Source: DAIRET01 sp036795455 (GTDB lineage: Bacteria > Bacteroidota > Ignavibacteria > Ignavibacteriales > Ignavibacteriaceae). Taken from it: a stretch of 23,519 nt of DNA. Below the pieces are notes generated by a model that saw only the letters and a program-made list of their open reading frames with translations, was not told the DNA's origin and made no database searches. Below, in pieces: positions 15,573-23,519 of the stretch. Within the stretch, counting starts at the first letter, position 1. Each line of letters starts with the position of its first letter. The stretch covers positions 1 to 23,519 of the forward strand of contig DAIRET010000024.1 in NCBI GenBank assembly GCA_036795455.1, written 5' to 3'. The translations under genes and the position numbers were made by a program.

Positions 15573-16754
15573 ATGACTGTTTTTTCAAAATCTCTTTTGA
15601 CAATTGTTAAAAGGGAATTCAATAGAATCTTAAGAAGGAAAAGCATCAGCATTCCATCACTTGTTTTACCCTGTTTGCTGTTTCTTCTATTCGGAATGAT
15701 TTATAGGAATGCCCTCGTTAGCGGTATTCCAATTGCGGTTATAGATAACGATAACAGGGAATTAAGTATTACATTAACAAGGTATCTTGAATCTACCAGC
15801 GGTATGAAAATAGTATCCTACCCGGCTTCTTTTGAAGAAGCAAAAAAAGAGATACTTCGTGGAAAAATAGATGCCGTAATAGTTATTCCGACTGATTTCG
15901 AGAAGAACATAAAAAAGGGGAATAATCCGGTTATTTCATTCTATATTAATTCATCCAACCTGATTAAAAGTAACTACCTGCAGAACGACGGTTTAAAAGT
16001 TATTAAAACATTTTCAGCGGGGGTTACATTAAAGAAATTACGTTCATCCGGGATGATGTATGAACAGGCTATGGCAAGGGTAAACCCGGTTACGGTGGAC
16101 ATTCACCCTTTATTCAATTCTAATTACGGGTACAATACATTTTTAATTCCGGCGATTTCATTTTTTTTACTGCAGACGATTATTCTGATTGTTACGGCTT
16201 TACTGATTAGCTCGGAATACACGCACAATACATTTAAAGAATTACTGGAATCGGCGAATAATTCTATAACGGCGATTATAATAGGGAAATTTATTCCTCA
16301 CTTTTTAGTTCATACTACTAATGTGTTGCTGCTTTATTACATAATATTTCCTCTTTTCGGTGTTGAGTTGCAAGGCTCAACAGCAGCCTCCATACTTTTC
16401 TCTCTTATTTTTATTGCAGTTGTTTTAATGTTCGGTATGGCGATTTCTTCATTAATAAGTAAGCAGATGTTTGCAACTGAAGTTTCTCTTTTTATTACTA
16501 CACCCGCATTTGTGCTATGCGGATTAACTTTCCCGTTATGGGGAATGCCGCCGGTTATTGAATTTATTGCAAATCTAATTCCGTTTACTCATTTCGTCAA
16601 CGGTCTTTTGAAAGTATCCTATATGGGGTTGGGGTTATCGTACATAAAGCATCAAGTAAATCTGCTGCTAATATTTTTCCTTCTTGGTTTAGCCGGTTCA
16701 TATTTGGGAATATTTATTCATTCACGGAAATTAAAGGGAAACAATGAAGCGTAG
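15573..16754 (+). CDS. ABC-2 type transporter permease (YhhJ/YbhR-like), first copy
   Basis: A 393-residue ABC2_membrane_3 protein. A first transmembrane helix (about 28-45, IPSLVLPCLLFLLFGMIY) is followed by a large extracytoplasmic domain (IPIAVIDNDNRELSITLTRY ... IDAVIVIPTDFEKNIKKG). A C-terminal block of five to six helices (about 190-385) includes SSEYTHNTFKELLESA, the coupling-helix region. It is 4 bp after hlyD and overlaps the next permease gene by 11 bp. The permease pair should form the inner-membrane part of an exporter, but no nucleotide-binding subunit is encoded in the operon. Confidence 0.92.
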   Translation: MTVFSKSLLTIVKREFNRILRRKSISIPSLVLPCLLFLLFGMIYRNALVSGIPIAVIDNDNRELSITLTRYLESTSGMKIVSYPASFEEAKKEILRGKIDAVIVIPTDFEKNIKKGNNPVISFYINSSNLIKSNYLQNDGLKVIKTFSAGVTLKKLRSSGMMYEQAMARVNPVTVDIHPLFNSNYGYNTFLIPAISFFLLQTIILIVTALLISSEYTHNTFKELLESANNSITAIIIGKFIPHFLVHTTNVLLLYYIIFPLFGVELQGSTAASILFSLIFIAVVLMFGMAISSLISKQMFATEVSLFITTPAFVLCGLTFPLWGMPPVIEFIANLIPFTHFVNGLLKVSYMGLGLSYIKHQVNLLLIFFLLGLAGSYLGIFIHSRKLKGNNEA

Positions 16755-17943
16755 ATTGACCGGGATTCTCGCAGCTCTTAAAAGAGAAGTATTCATGGTG
16801 CTTCATGATACCAACATGAGAACGATACTGTTGATTGCACCCGTTTTTTATTCGCTGATGTACGGGTTTATTTACATTAATAAAACAGAGACGAACGTTA
16901 AAATATCTGTTTGGGATGAAGACCGCTCCAACACAACAAGGGAGCTTATCCGTAAAATTGATGCACACCAATTAATTGAAGTTGAAAATTATTCTACTTC
17001 TTTTTCCGAAGTGCGGGAAAACATTTACACGGATGACGTACAGGGAATAATCCATTTCCCGAAAGATTTTGAGAAAGAATTGAAAAGGGGGAAACAGTCG
17101 ACAATAAAGCTATACCTGAATACAACAAGGTTTCTGCCGTCGAACGATATTAATAAAGGTATCAACGAGGTTGTATTTAATTTCAATAATGAACTGAAAG
17201 AAAAGTTTTTTGCATCAAGGGGATTAAATGCTTCTCTTGCCGAAGCAGTGATTCAGCCGGTTAAAGAAGATGTCCGGTTTTTATTCAACCCGGCGGCTAC
17301 ATACGGTGATTTTATTATCCCGGGAATCTTACTCATAATTCTTCAGCAAACATTGTTAATCGGTTTGTCCGAAAGTATCGGGAAGGAAAGGGAAGAAAAA
17401 ACACTCGGTGAGTTATATAGAATTTCAAAAAAGAGTATTACCTCGTTGATTGCGGGGAAAGGGATGTTTTATCTACTCTTCTACACCGTGTATTCATTTT
17501 TCTTTTTTACTTTCAATCTGTACCTGTTCGGAATCAATATGAACGGCAGTTTGCTTCTTTTCATCGGACTTACAATATTGTTCATAACAACGATTATTAT
17601 TTGGGGAATCGGGATAGCATCATTCTTTACAAGAAAAATCTTTGCATTGCAGACTATTGCATTAACTTCTTACCCGGTATTTTTTCTTAGCGGCTATGCA
17701 TGGGCTACCAGCTCAATGCCGGAACTACTACAGCAAATCAGTTTACTTATACCATCTACTCCATACTTTAATGCAGCAGTTAGGATCGTATTCATGGGTG
17801 CGGGTTTTAACGATATTTTGCCTGAATTCCTTCATATTATAATTCTGCTTTCAACCGGGTTAGCTTTTACGTTTATTAGATTGAGTTTACTACTACCTAA
17901 AACTTTAAAACCGGAACAATTACCGGAAGCAGTTTCTTCATAA
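16744..17943 (+). CDS. ABC-2 type transporter permease, second copy
   Basis: A 399-residue paralogue of the preceding permease with the same layout: one N-terminal helix (about 24-40), a periplasmic domain (KISVWDEDRSNTTRELIRKI ... VQGIIHFPKDFEKELKRGKQ) and a C-terminal membrane block from about residue 190. SIGKEREEKTLGELYRISKK matches the conserved cytoplasmic coupling segment of the first copy. Start overlap with the preceding gene implies coupled translation and a heterodimeric permease, as in YbhR/YbhS. It is the last gene of the operon; a hairpin-containing 374-bp gap follows. Confidence 0.92.
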   Translation: MKRRLTGILAALKREVFMVLHDTNMRTILLIAPVFYSLMYGFIYINKTETNVKISVWDEDRSNTTRELIRKIDAHQLIEVENYSTSFSEVRENIYTDDVQGIIHFPKDFEKELKRGKQSTIKLYLNTTRFLPSNDINKGINEVVFNFNNELKEKFFASRGLNASLAEAVIQPVKEDVRFLFNPAATYGDFIIPGILLIILQQTLLIGLSESIGKEREEKTLGELYRISKKSITSLIAGKGMFYLLFYTVYSFFFFTFNLYLFGINMNGSLLLFIGLTILFITTIIIWGIGIASFFTRKIFALQTIALTSYPVFFLSGYAWATSSMPELLQQISLLIPSTPYFNAAVRIVFMGAGFNDILPEFLHIIILLSTGLAFTFIRLSLLLPKTLKPEQLPEAVSS

Positions 17944-17958
17944 GATTTTTTAAGTACT

Positions 17959-17991
17959 ACCGGATTGGTTTCTCTCATCCGGTGTGAAACC
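17959..17991 (+). repeat. Interlocking inverted repeats after the efflux operon
   Basis: ACCGGAT (17959-17965) pairs with ATCCGGT (17977-17983). The loop sequence GGTTTC (17967-17972) can pair with GAAACC (17986-17991). The two stems interlock, so they form either alternative hairpins or a tight pseudoknot. They start 16 bp after the last stop codon and may protect the 3' end of the mRNA. No T-run follows directly, so classical termination is not supported. Confidence 0.45.
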
Positions 17992-18165
17992 CACTTTTAT
18001 CTTCTAAAAAATTATTTTGTCGAGTTTTTGATAATAAAATAATATTGGTTAATTTTCTTTTGTTCAAATAACTATTAGTGCTGTTTTTTAGCTTTGTAAG
18101 AATGTTAATTAAGTATACCTTTTTAGACTTTAGAATATCGATAAAACCCTCTGTGTCATGGCGGC

Positions 18166-18200
18166 TTTGAAGGTCAAAGACACCTTCGGATCTGCTTTTT
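18166..18200 (+). terminator. Possible intrinsic terminator
   Basis: A 9-bp stem (18166-18174 with 18182-18190, core GAAGGT/ACCTTC plus two G-U pairs and a closing A-T) has a 7-nt loop. It is followed by TCTGC and then TTTTT at 18196-18200. The distance from stem to T-run is longer than ideal. It lies 220 bp after the permease gene. Confidence 0.35.
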
Positions 18201-18317
18201 AAATTCTCTTTTTACTGCGGAGGTACGAAGACGCAAAGAAAAGTAATAAATTATAAACAATGAACTTACTCTTAAAATGATAGTAACCTTATAAACTTAT
18301 ACAAAAGGAAAAAAGTT

Positions 18318-19022
18318 ATGAATAAAAAAATTGTTGTCAAGGGGTTGTTATTATTTACAATAATGTTACTCCAAACGAGTATTTCATATTCACAAATAGT
18401 AAAAAGCTACGGCTTTAAAATCGGTTCTACAATTAGTAGTATCAAAGTCAAAGAGGTTCAACATATAGTAGGCAATTCTTTATATGTTTTAGTTCTCGAC
18501 CAATATAATGATCAACTTATTTCTCCGGCAATAACAGCATGGGCAAAAATTGTAGATACAGAGTTGTTGAGTTTAGAAATTGAGGTTAGTTATTTATATA
18601 AAGGTTCGAGCAACTCAACAGATATTGTAATAACTTCACCCGACAATCCGGATGGAACCGGCAATAAAGAAAAATATAAGTATAGTCAAAGATTTGAGTA
18701 CATTCAAATAGGTATTAATCCGCAAATAAAATATAATTTCGGCGGCATTATGGCATACGGAATAGTTGGTCCGACCATAAGCTACCTGGTAGATTATGAA
18801 AACACGCTAATGATAAAAGATAAACGAAAAGACTTAACGTTCGGATATAACTTCGGGTTAGGCATTGATTTCAGCAACGTCTGGAAAGGTTTATTTATCG
18901 AAGCAAAATACAACGGAGATTTTACCGAATTTTATAATTTTGAATCCAAGATGTCTGGGTCTTCTATTTCATATGAACTATGGAATAAAGTGTTTCTAAT
19001 TAATATCGGCTATCGCTTATAG
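18318..19022 (+). CDS. Probable outer-membrane beta-barrel protein (PorT-like porin family)
   Basis: A 234-residue protein with a signal peptide (1-25, ending SISYS before Q). The mature part alternates hydrophobic and polar residues in strand-sized blocks: GFKIGSTISSI, LSLEIEVSYLYKG, IQIGINPQIKYNF, MAYGIVGPTISYLV, LTFGYNFGLGIDF, LFIEAKYNGDF. The C-terminal strand ends VFLINIGYRL. Size and pattern fit the 'outer membrane beta-barrel' family common in Bacteroidota-like bacteria; the function is unknown. A good ribosome-binding site (aaaggaaaa) precedes the ATG. It stands alone between the efflux operon and the kinase pair. Confidence 0.75.
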   Translation: MNKKIVVKGLLLFTIMLLQTSISYSQIVKSYGFKIGSTISSIKVKEVQHIVGNSLYVLVLDQYNDQLISPAITAWAKIVDTELLSLEIEVSYLYKGSSNSTDIVITSPDNPDGTGNKEKYKYSQRFEYIQIGINPQIKYNFGGIMAYGIVGPTISYLVDYENTLMIKDKRKDLTFGYNFGLGIDFSNVWKGLFIEAKYNGDFTEFYNFESKMSGSSISYELWNKVFLINIGYRL

Positions 19023-19182
19023 ATTACAAATAGAAATTAATGCTTCCTGGATTATAGAAAAAGAAGCGTATTGGGAGCGTAGACTCCTTTCATGTTAAAT
19101 AAACCTATAATGCTTAATAAGAGTTGTAGTTTATGTGCGGAATATTTTTGTATATTCCTTGTGTGAAAAAACCGAAAGAGAA

Positions 19183-21471
19183 TTGAAGAAGAGTATTCCT
19201 ATATTTTTATTCCTTTTTTGTACATTCCTAATTGCACAGGAATCGAAAGTGGATAGCCTTAAAGGTCAGCTATTACTGGCATCGGGTACAAAAAAAGCAG
19301 ATATACTGAATCACCTGGCTGAAGCACTTCCCAGGGAAGATACTGTTAGTAGGGGAAAGTACGCTTCAGAAGCTTTGGAACTATCCCTTCAACTTAACTA
19401 CAAATACGGTATTGCTTCCGCAAAGAATAATATTGCTTTATCTCTCTTCCAGGCTGAAAAGTATGATGAAGCTATTCCTTTATTCAGAGCATCCCTTATA
19501 GAATTTACAGCTTTAAATAATCCCGCAAAAATTGGAGAACTTAATTTCAACATCGGGGATTATTTTTACTTTCAAGGGAACAGCGACAGTGCAATTGTTT
19601 ATTTTAATAAAGCATTGCAGCTATTTACGACTGTAAAGGATAGTGTTAAAACCGCTACAACATTAATGCACCTGGGATTTCAGTATTGGGGACAGGGAAA
19701 ATTCAGCGAATCATTAAAATATTTTAAGGGAGCGTTAAAAATAAGGGAAGCACTGAACATGAGGGAACCTGTTGGGAACTCATTGAATTCTATAGGCTCG
19801 GCTTACTGGAAAACAGGCAACTATCTTAAAGCAATGGAGTATTTCCAGAAGTCTTTAAGGATACGGGAAGAAATGAACGATGAAATTGGGATGATTATTT
19901 CCTGGAATAATATAGGAACTATTTATCAAAAACTTCAGTACTTTGATAATGCAGAAAAACTATATAACAATAGTTTAGAGATTGCGGTTAAGATAAATTA
20001 TGATTTCGGTATAGCTTATTCTTACTATAATTTTGGTCTTCTCAATCTTGATAAAGAGGAACTCGATAAATCGTTAAGTTACTTTTTTCAATCTTATGCA
20101 ATTGCTGAAAACATGCTTACGCAGAATTTGCGGACGATGATTTTGTATTATATCGGTTTTGTTTACGAAAAGAAATTGAACTACAAAAAAGCAGAAGATT
20201 ATTATAACAATGCACTGAACATTGCCGAACAAACCCGCGATAAACATGCAAAGTCATTGATTTACCAGGGATTGTCTAGGACCAATCTTGCACTTAATAA
20301 CCTTAAAGTAGCTGAAAACTACTTAAATAAAGGACATTTATTTGCTTTGGAAGAGAGTTTCCTAGAGATACTAAGAGACAATTACTTGCTTTACTACAAA
20401 ATCAATCTCGGTTTTAATAAAAAATTAGCAGCACTTGAATATCATAAATTGTATGCCGAAATGGAGGATTCACTCTATAAAGCAGGTTTACGGAACAGCA
20501 TCAGCAATATGATGATCAAGTATGAAATAGAAAAAACAGAATCGGAAAAACAACTCCTTCAAAGTGAAAAACAGTTGATCGAAAAAGAGAAAAATTTCCA
20601 GATTACACTCCGTAACCTATTTATTGCTCTTACAGTACTTGCATTGATAATGGCGCTGGTGCTTGTTTATTTTTATCTATTCAGATTGAAAACTTCGAAA
20701 AGAATCGAGGAACAAAAACATGAACTTGAAAAACTGAATGAGCAGTTAAATGTTCAAAACAGCCAGTTACTGGAGTTAAATAAAAATAAGGACAGACTCT
20801 TTTCACTAATTGCCCACGATCTAAAAAGTCCTTTCCATTCTCTACTCGGTTTTTCGGAGTTATTGAAATCCGAAGTTGATGAAATGAGTAAAGATGAAAT
20901 TAAAGAATATGCTGCCAATATTCATGAATCGGGAGTAAAATTATTAACACTAATACAAAACCTGCTTGACTGGGCGAAAGGACAGCTTCAAAAGGTTACT
21001 ATCTCCCGGGACGAATTCGATCTTTGCAGCGTGATTAATGATGCAATTAACATCTACCAAAAAATTGCAGATGCAAAGCATGTTAGATTAGTTAATAAAT
21101 GTAGTAATGAAGTTATTATCAGTGCTGATAAGAATATGATCGAATCGGTTGTTCGAAATCTAATTTCAAATGCTATTAAGTTTACGGATACGAGCGGAAT
21201 TGTGGAAGCCAAATTAAAGACCGAAAACAACTCAGTATTACTCTCTATTAAAGATACCGGTGTTGGAATGGATGAGAAAACTTTGTCGAAAATCTTCAAA
21301 CTTGATATGACATTTTCGCTTCCTGGAACCAAGAACGAAAAAGGTACAGGGCTTGGTCTGAATTTATGTAAAGAATTCATTGAGAAAAATGAAGGTAAAA
21401 TATGGGCGGAAAGTAAACCGGGGGAAGGGAGCGAATTTTTCATTTCAATACCGGCATTTAAACAGAATTAA
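19183..21471 (+). CDS. TPR-containing sensor histidine kinase, first of a tandem pair
   Basis: The protein is 762 residues from a TTG at 19183, chosen because LKKSIPIFLFLFCTFLIAQE then forms a clean signal peptide. A GTG at 19135 in frame would add 16 residues. The periplasmic part has about eight tetratricopeptide repeats (for example GEYF-like YFQGNSDSAIVYFNKAL, YWKTGNYLKAMEYFQKSL). A coiled coil, one transmembrane helix (FIALTVLALIMALVLVYFYL) and a second coiled coil follow. The kinase core has the H-box FSLIAHDLKSPFHS (phospho-His codon at 20815-20817), the N-box RNLISNAIKF, G1 KDTGVGM and G2 GTGLGLNLCKEF. No receiver domain is fused. It is paralogous to the next gene. Confidence 0.93.
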   Translation: MKKSIPIFLFLFCTFLIAQESKVDSLKGQLLLASGTKKADILNHLAEALPREDTVSRGKYASEALELSLQLNYKYGIASAKNNIALSLFQAEKYDEAIPLFRASLIEFTALNNPAKIGELNFNIGDYFYFQGNSDSAIVYFNKALQLFTTVKDSVKTATTLMHLGFQYWGQGKFSESLKYFKGALKIREALNMREPVGNSLNSIGSAYWKTGNYLKAMEYFQKSLRIREEMNDEIGMIISWNNIGTIYQKLQYFDNAEKLYNNSLEIAVKINYDFGIAYSYYNFGLLNLDKEELDKSLSYFFQSYAIAENMLTQNLRTMILYYIGFVYEKKLNYKKAEDYYNNALNIAEQTRDKHAKSLIYQGLSRTNLALNNLKVAENYLNKGHLFALEESFLEILRDNYLLYYKINLGFNKKLAALEYHKLYAEMEDSLYKAGLRNSISNMMIKYEIEKTESEKQLLQSEKQLIEKEKNFQITLRNLFIALTVLALIMALVLVYFYLFRLKTSKRIEEQKHELEKLNEQLNVQNSQLLELNKNKDRLFSLIAHDLKSPFHSLLGFSELLKSEVDEMSKDEIKEYAANIHESGVKLLTLIQNLLDWAKGQLQKVTISRDEFDLCSVINDAINIYQKIADAKHVRLVNKCSNEVIISADKNMIESVVRNLISNAIKFTDTSGIVEAKLKTENNSVLLSIKDTGVGMDEKTLSKIFKLDMTFSLPGTKNEKGTGLGLNLCKEFIEKNEGKIWAESKPGEGSEFFISIPAFKQN

Positions 21472-21603
21472 CTAATTACCAACAGAACTTAGTTCCGAGC
21501 AATCCTTCTATAAAGAGTAACGGGGTAGTGCGATTAGCCTGTAAGTGATAAGGGAGAATTACCGAACTTTTTTTATTTTTGCCTATTACATTAAGGCTTT
21601 TTA

Positions 21604-23519
21604 TTGAGACAAACATTTATATCGGTAATCGTACTACTCAACTCATTTCTTGCAGCACAAACAGGAAATGATACTTTGATAGATAAATTATCCTCATCCA
21701 ACCTATTAAAGAATAACCCGGGAACCCAGCAGGTTTTTATTGATGTTACAGACAGATTTGCAGAAAACTTTCAATTCAGAGAAATTGTTACTCTTTCAAA
21801 TCAAATTCTACGCGACAAAGAAAAAATTAAAAGCAAATTGTTCATTGCTACAATTTATAACAGTTTGGGGCTAAACTACTGGAAACTGGGGGAACTTGAT
21901 TCGGCATTGAGTGCGTTAAACAATAGCATTGCCATTCTAAAACCATTAAAAGATACAGCGCAACTAGGGCGGGTTCATAATAACCTCGGTGTATTATATT
22001 GGCGGAACGGCGACTTGTTAAATTCGTTTATTAATTATTCTTTATCTCTTAAGTACCGTGAAGAAGTGAAAGATTATAAAGGGATAGTTTTAGTTCTTAA
22101 TAACCTTGGACTTATATATCAACGGTTGAAGTATTACGATTTTGCAGTAGAGAATATTTTACGGGCTGAAAGATTAGCCGATTCAATCGGTTATACGTTC
22201 GGTGTAGCATATTCTTATAAACGTTTTGCAAGCATTTACCTCGAAATTGACGACCACGAGAGATTTCTCCTTTATGCAAATGAAGCCATGGGGATTTTCG
22301 ACAGCTTAAATGCACTTGACGATATGGCAGAGATGTATAATAATTTCGGTATTTATTATCTCAAAAAGAAAAACTATCAGCGTGCAGAGAATTACTTCTC
22401 GAAGTCATTTAATATTGCAGTTAAAATAAAAGATAAGTTTGTGCAGGCTAACTCACTTAACCTTATGGGTGAAGCGTACATATTACTTCCCGATTACGTA
22501 AAAGCATTAGAAGTTTTAACTAAATCGCTGGAGTTATCCTTAGCAAAAGAGTATAAAGTAATAACACGAAATAATTACAGACAACTCTCAAAATTGTATA
22601 AAAATATTAATGAGCCGGCAGTTGCATTATCTTATCTCGAAAAGTATAACATGATGAGCGATACTGTATTGAATGAAAGGATTATAAATAGTATTAATGA
22701 CTTCCAAACAAAGCAGCTCATAAAGCAATCGGAAGAAACCAAACAGAGACTCCTTTTAGAAAATCAATTAAACCTTGAAAAATTTGAGTTCCAGAAAAAG
22801 CGAAATACCTTTTACCTGGTTATGATTTTGCTGATTCTTGTCGCTCTTGTATCTATCGTTTTTTTATACTTAAAACAAAAACGCTTAAGAAAATCGATAT
22901 TGAGTAGTAATATAGAATTGGAGAAACTTAATACACAATTGAATTCAACAAACAATGAGCTTTTAGAAGCAAACAAAACAAAAGATAGAATATTCTCAAT
23001 AATTGCACATGATCTCAGAAGTCCATTTCATTCTCTTCTTTCATTTTCGGAAATTCTTAAGTCGGATATAAAAATTTTATCTCAAAAAGAAATTGAAACC
23101 TTTGCTGAGAATATTAATGAATCAAGTCAACGGATACTTTCTCTTGTTCAAAATTTACTTGAATGGGCAAGCAGCCAGCTTGATGAAATTTCTGCCAACC
23201 CGGTTGAGTTTAATATAAGCGATGTAATTAAATCTTCTCTGGATATTTATCTTAAAATTGCATTAACAAAGCAGATTGAGATAGTAAACAAGGTTGACGG
23301 GATGATGAATGTTTATGCGGACAAAAATATGATCGATTCTGTTTTCCGTAATTTGATTTCAAATGCTATCAAATTTACAGAAACCTCCGGTAGGGTTGAG
23401 ATTTCAGCAACTGTTTCGGATTCAAAAGTAGTTATTTGTGTAAGTGATACCGGGGTCGGAATTGAGAAAGACACACTCGACAAGTTATTCGACCCGTTAA
23501 ATCACATTTCTACATTCGG
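21604..23519 (+). CDS. TPR-containing sensor histidine kinase, second of the pair, truncated by the window end
   Basis: An open frame of at least 638 codons runs from TTG 21604 to the last base without a stop. The TTG is the only plausible start: an in-frame stop lies at 21592-21594, the first ATG comes far inside the TPR region, and the TTG yields a signal peptide (LRQTFISVIVLLNSFLAAQ). Several TPRs (for example LGLNYWKLGELDSALSALN, LGVLYWRNGDLLNSFINYS), a coiled coil and a membrane helix (FYLVMILLILVALVSIVFLY) follow. The kinase core has FSIIAHDLRSPFHS (His codon 23008-23010), RNLISNAIKF and SDTGVGIEKD. The G2 box is beyond the end. The close match to the upstream kinase over the H- and N-boxes indicates tandem duplication. 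Confidence 0.92.
   Translation, partial: MRQTFISVIVLLNSFLAAQTGNDTLIDKLSSSNLLKNNPGTQQVFIDVTDRFAENFQFREIVTLSNQILRDKEKIKSKLFIATIYNSLGLNYWKLGELDSALSALNNSIAILKPLKDTAQLGRVHNNLGVLYWRNGDLLNSFINYSLSLKYREEVKDYKGIVLVLNNLGLIYQRLKYYDFAVENILRAERLADSIGYTFGVAYSYKRFASIYLEIDDHERFLLYANEAMGIFDSLNALDDMAEMYNNFGIYYLKKKNYQRAENYFSKSFNIAVKIKDKFVQANSLNLMGEAYILLPDYVKALEVLTKSLELSLAKEYKVITRNNYRQLSKLYKNINEPAVALSYLEKYNMMSDTVLNERIINSINDFQTKQLIKQSEETKQRLLLENQLNLEKFEFQKKRNTFYLVMILLILVALVSIVFLYLKQKRLRKSILSSNIELEKLNTQLNSTNNELLEANKTKDRIFSIIAHDLRSPFHSLLSFSEILKSDIKILSQKEIETFAENINESSQRILSLVQNLLEWASSQLDEISANPVEFNISDVIKSSLDIYLKIALTKQIEIVNKVDGMMNVYADKNMIDSVFRNLISNAIKFTETSGRVEISATVSDSKVVICVSDTGVGIEKDTLDKLFDPLNHISTF

Larger units (their letters stand above)
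17944..18317. other. Non-coding gap after the efflux operon
   Basis: I find no convincing coding frame here. The gap holds an interlocking pair of inverted repeats just after the operon (17959-17991), a hairpin with a following T-run (18166-18200), and sequence resembling a decayed dispersed repeat (18147-18235). An aaaggaaaa ribosome-binding site for the next gene lies at about 18303-18311. Confidence 0.5.

Noticed and set aside
19133..19186. Short frame beginning MCGIF, like class II glutamine amidotransferases or AsnB
   Set aside because: It stops after 17 codons, overlaps the kinase start in another frame and shows no other family feature; a chance match.
21574..21581. TATTTTTG as a Bacteroidetes-type -7 box (TAnnTTTG) before the second kinase
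   Set aside because: There is no matching -33 TTTG at the right distance, and the T-rich context makes the match weak.
1..23519. CRISPR array, tRNA or rRNA genes, insertion sequence
   Set aside because: I saw no regularly spaced direct repeats, no cloverleaf-like segments and no transposase; the toxin-antitoxin locus is the only mobile-type cargo.

Overview
This is an AT-rich, gene-dense chromosomal window. It most likely comes from the Bacteroidota/Ignavibacteria-Chlorobi part of the FCB group. The main evidence is two secreted enzymes that end in the type IX secretion (T9SS) sorting domain with the 'NYPNPFNP' entry and a 'GIYFYRLQAG'-like exit, a form common in Ignavibacteria-type genomes. 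Supporting signs are weak or absent Shine-Dalgarno sequences at many genes and TPR-fused sensor histidine kinases. The taxonomic placement is an inference from these protein styles; no rRNA gene or other phylogenetic marker is present.

Left part (1-5207, mostly minus strand): a three-gene toxin-antitoxin operon of the HipBST type. It has an HTH regulator, a free HipA N-subdomain protein and a HipA-like kinase lacking that subdomain. Upstream lie three 18-bp palindromes spaced exactly 71 bp apart, with a sigma70-like promoter between two of them. Further right, on the same strand, are a secreted S8 subtilase with a T9SS tail and a Nudix hydrolase.

Middle (5349-12338): a cytoplasmic GH13 alpha-amylase-family enzyme and a small four-helix membrane protein (plus strand) converge on an AI-2E-family exporter/permease (minus strand). 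Divergent from the latter is a compact three-gene cluster: a secreted M14 metallopeptidase resembling cytosolic carboxypeptidases with a T9SS tail, a Blc-type lipoprotein lipocalin, and a GlcD/D-lactate-dehydrogenase-type FAD oxidoreductase that starts with TTG two bases after the lipocalin stop.

Right part (12415-17943): a self-contained efflux operon, tetR - tolC - hlyD - ABC-2 permease - ABC-2 permease, without an ATPase gene. A 14-bp palindrome TGAAT-N4-ATTCA occurs both at the tetR promoter and just before tolC, and is the probable autoregulatory operator. A 374-bp gap follows, holding hairpins and what looks like a decayed dispersed repeat.

Far right (18318-23519): a small outer-membrane beta-barrel-like protein, then two tandem paralogous TPR sensor histidine kinases. 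The second runs off the window end. Both kinases appear to use non-ATG starts, and no response regulator is visible. The most notable items are the HipBST-like locus with its phased operators, the secreted carboxypeptidase-like protein with altered substrate-binding residues, and the ATPase-less exporter operon with its paired operators.
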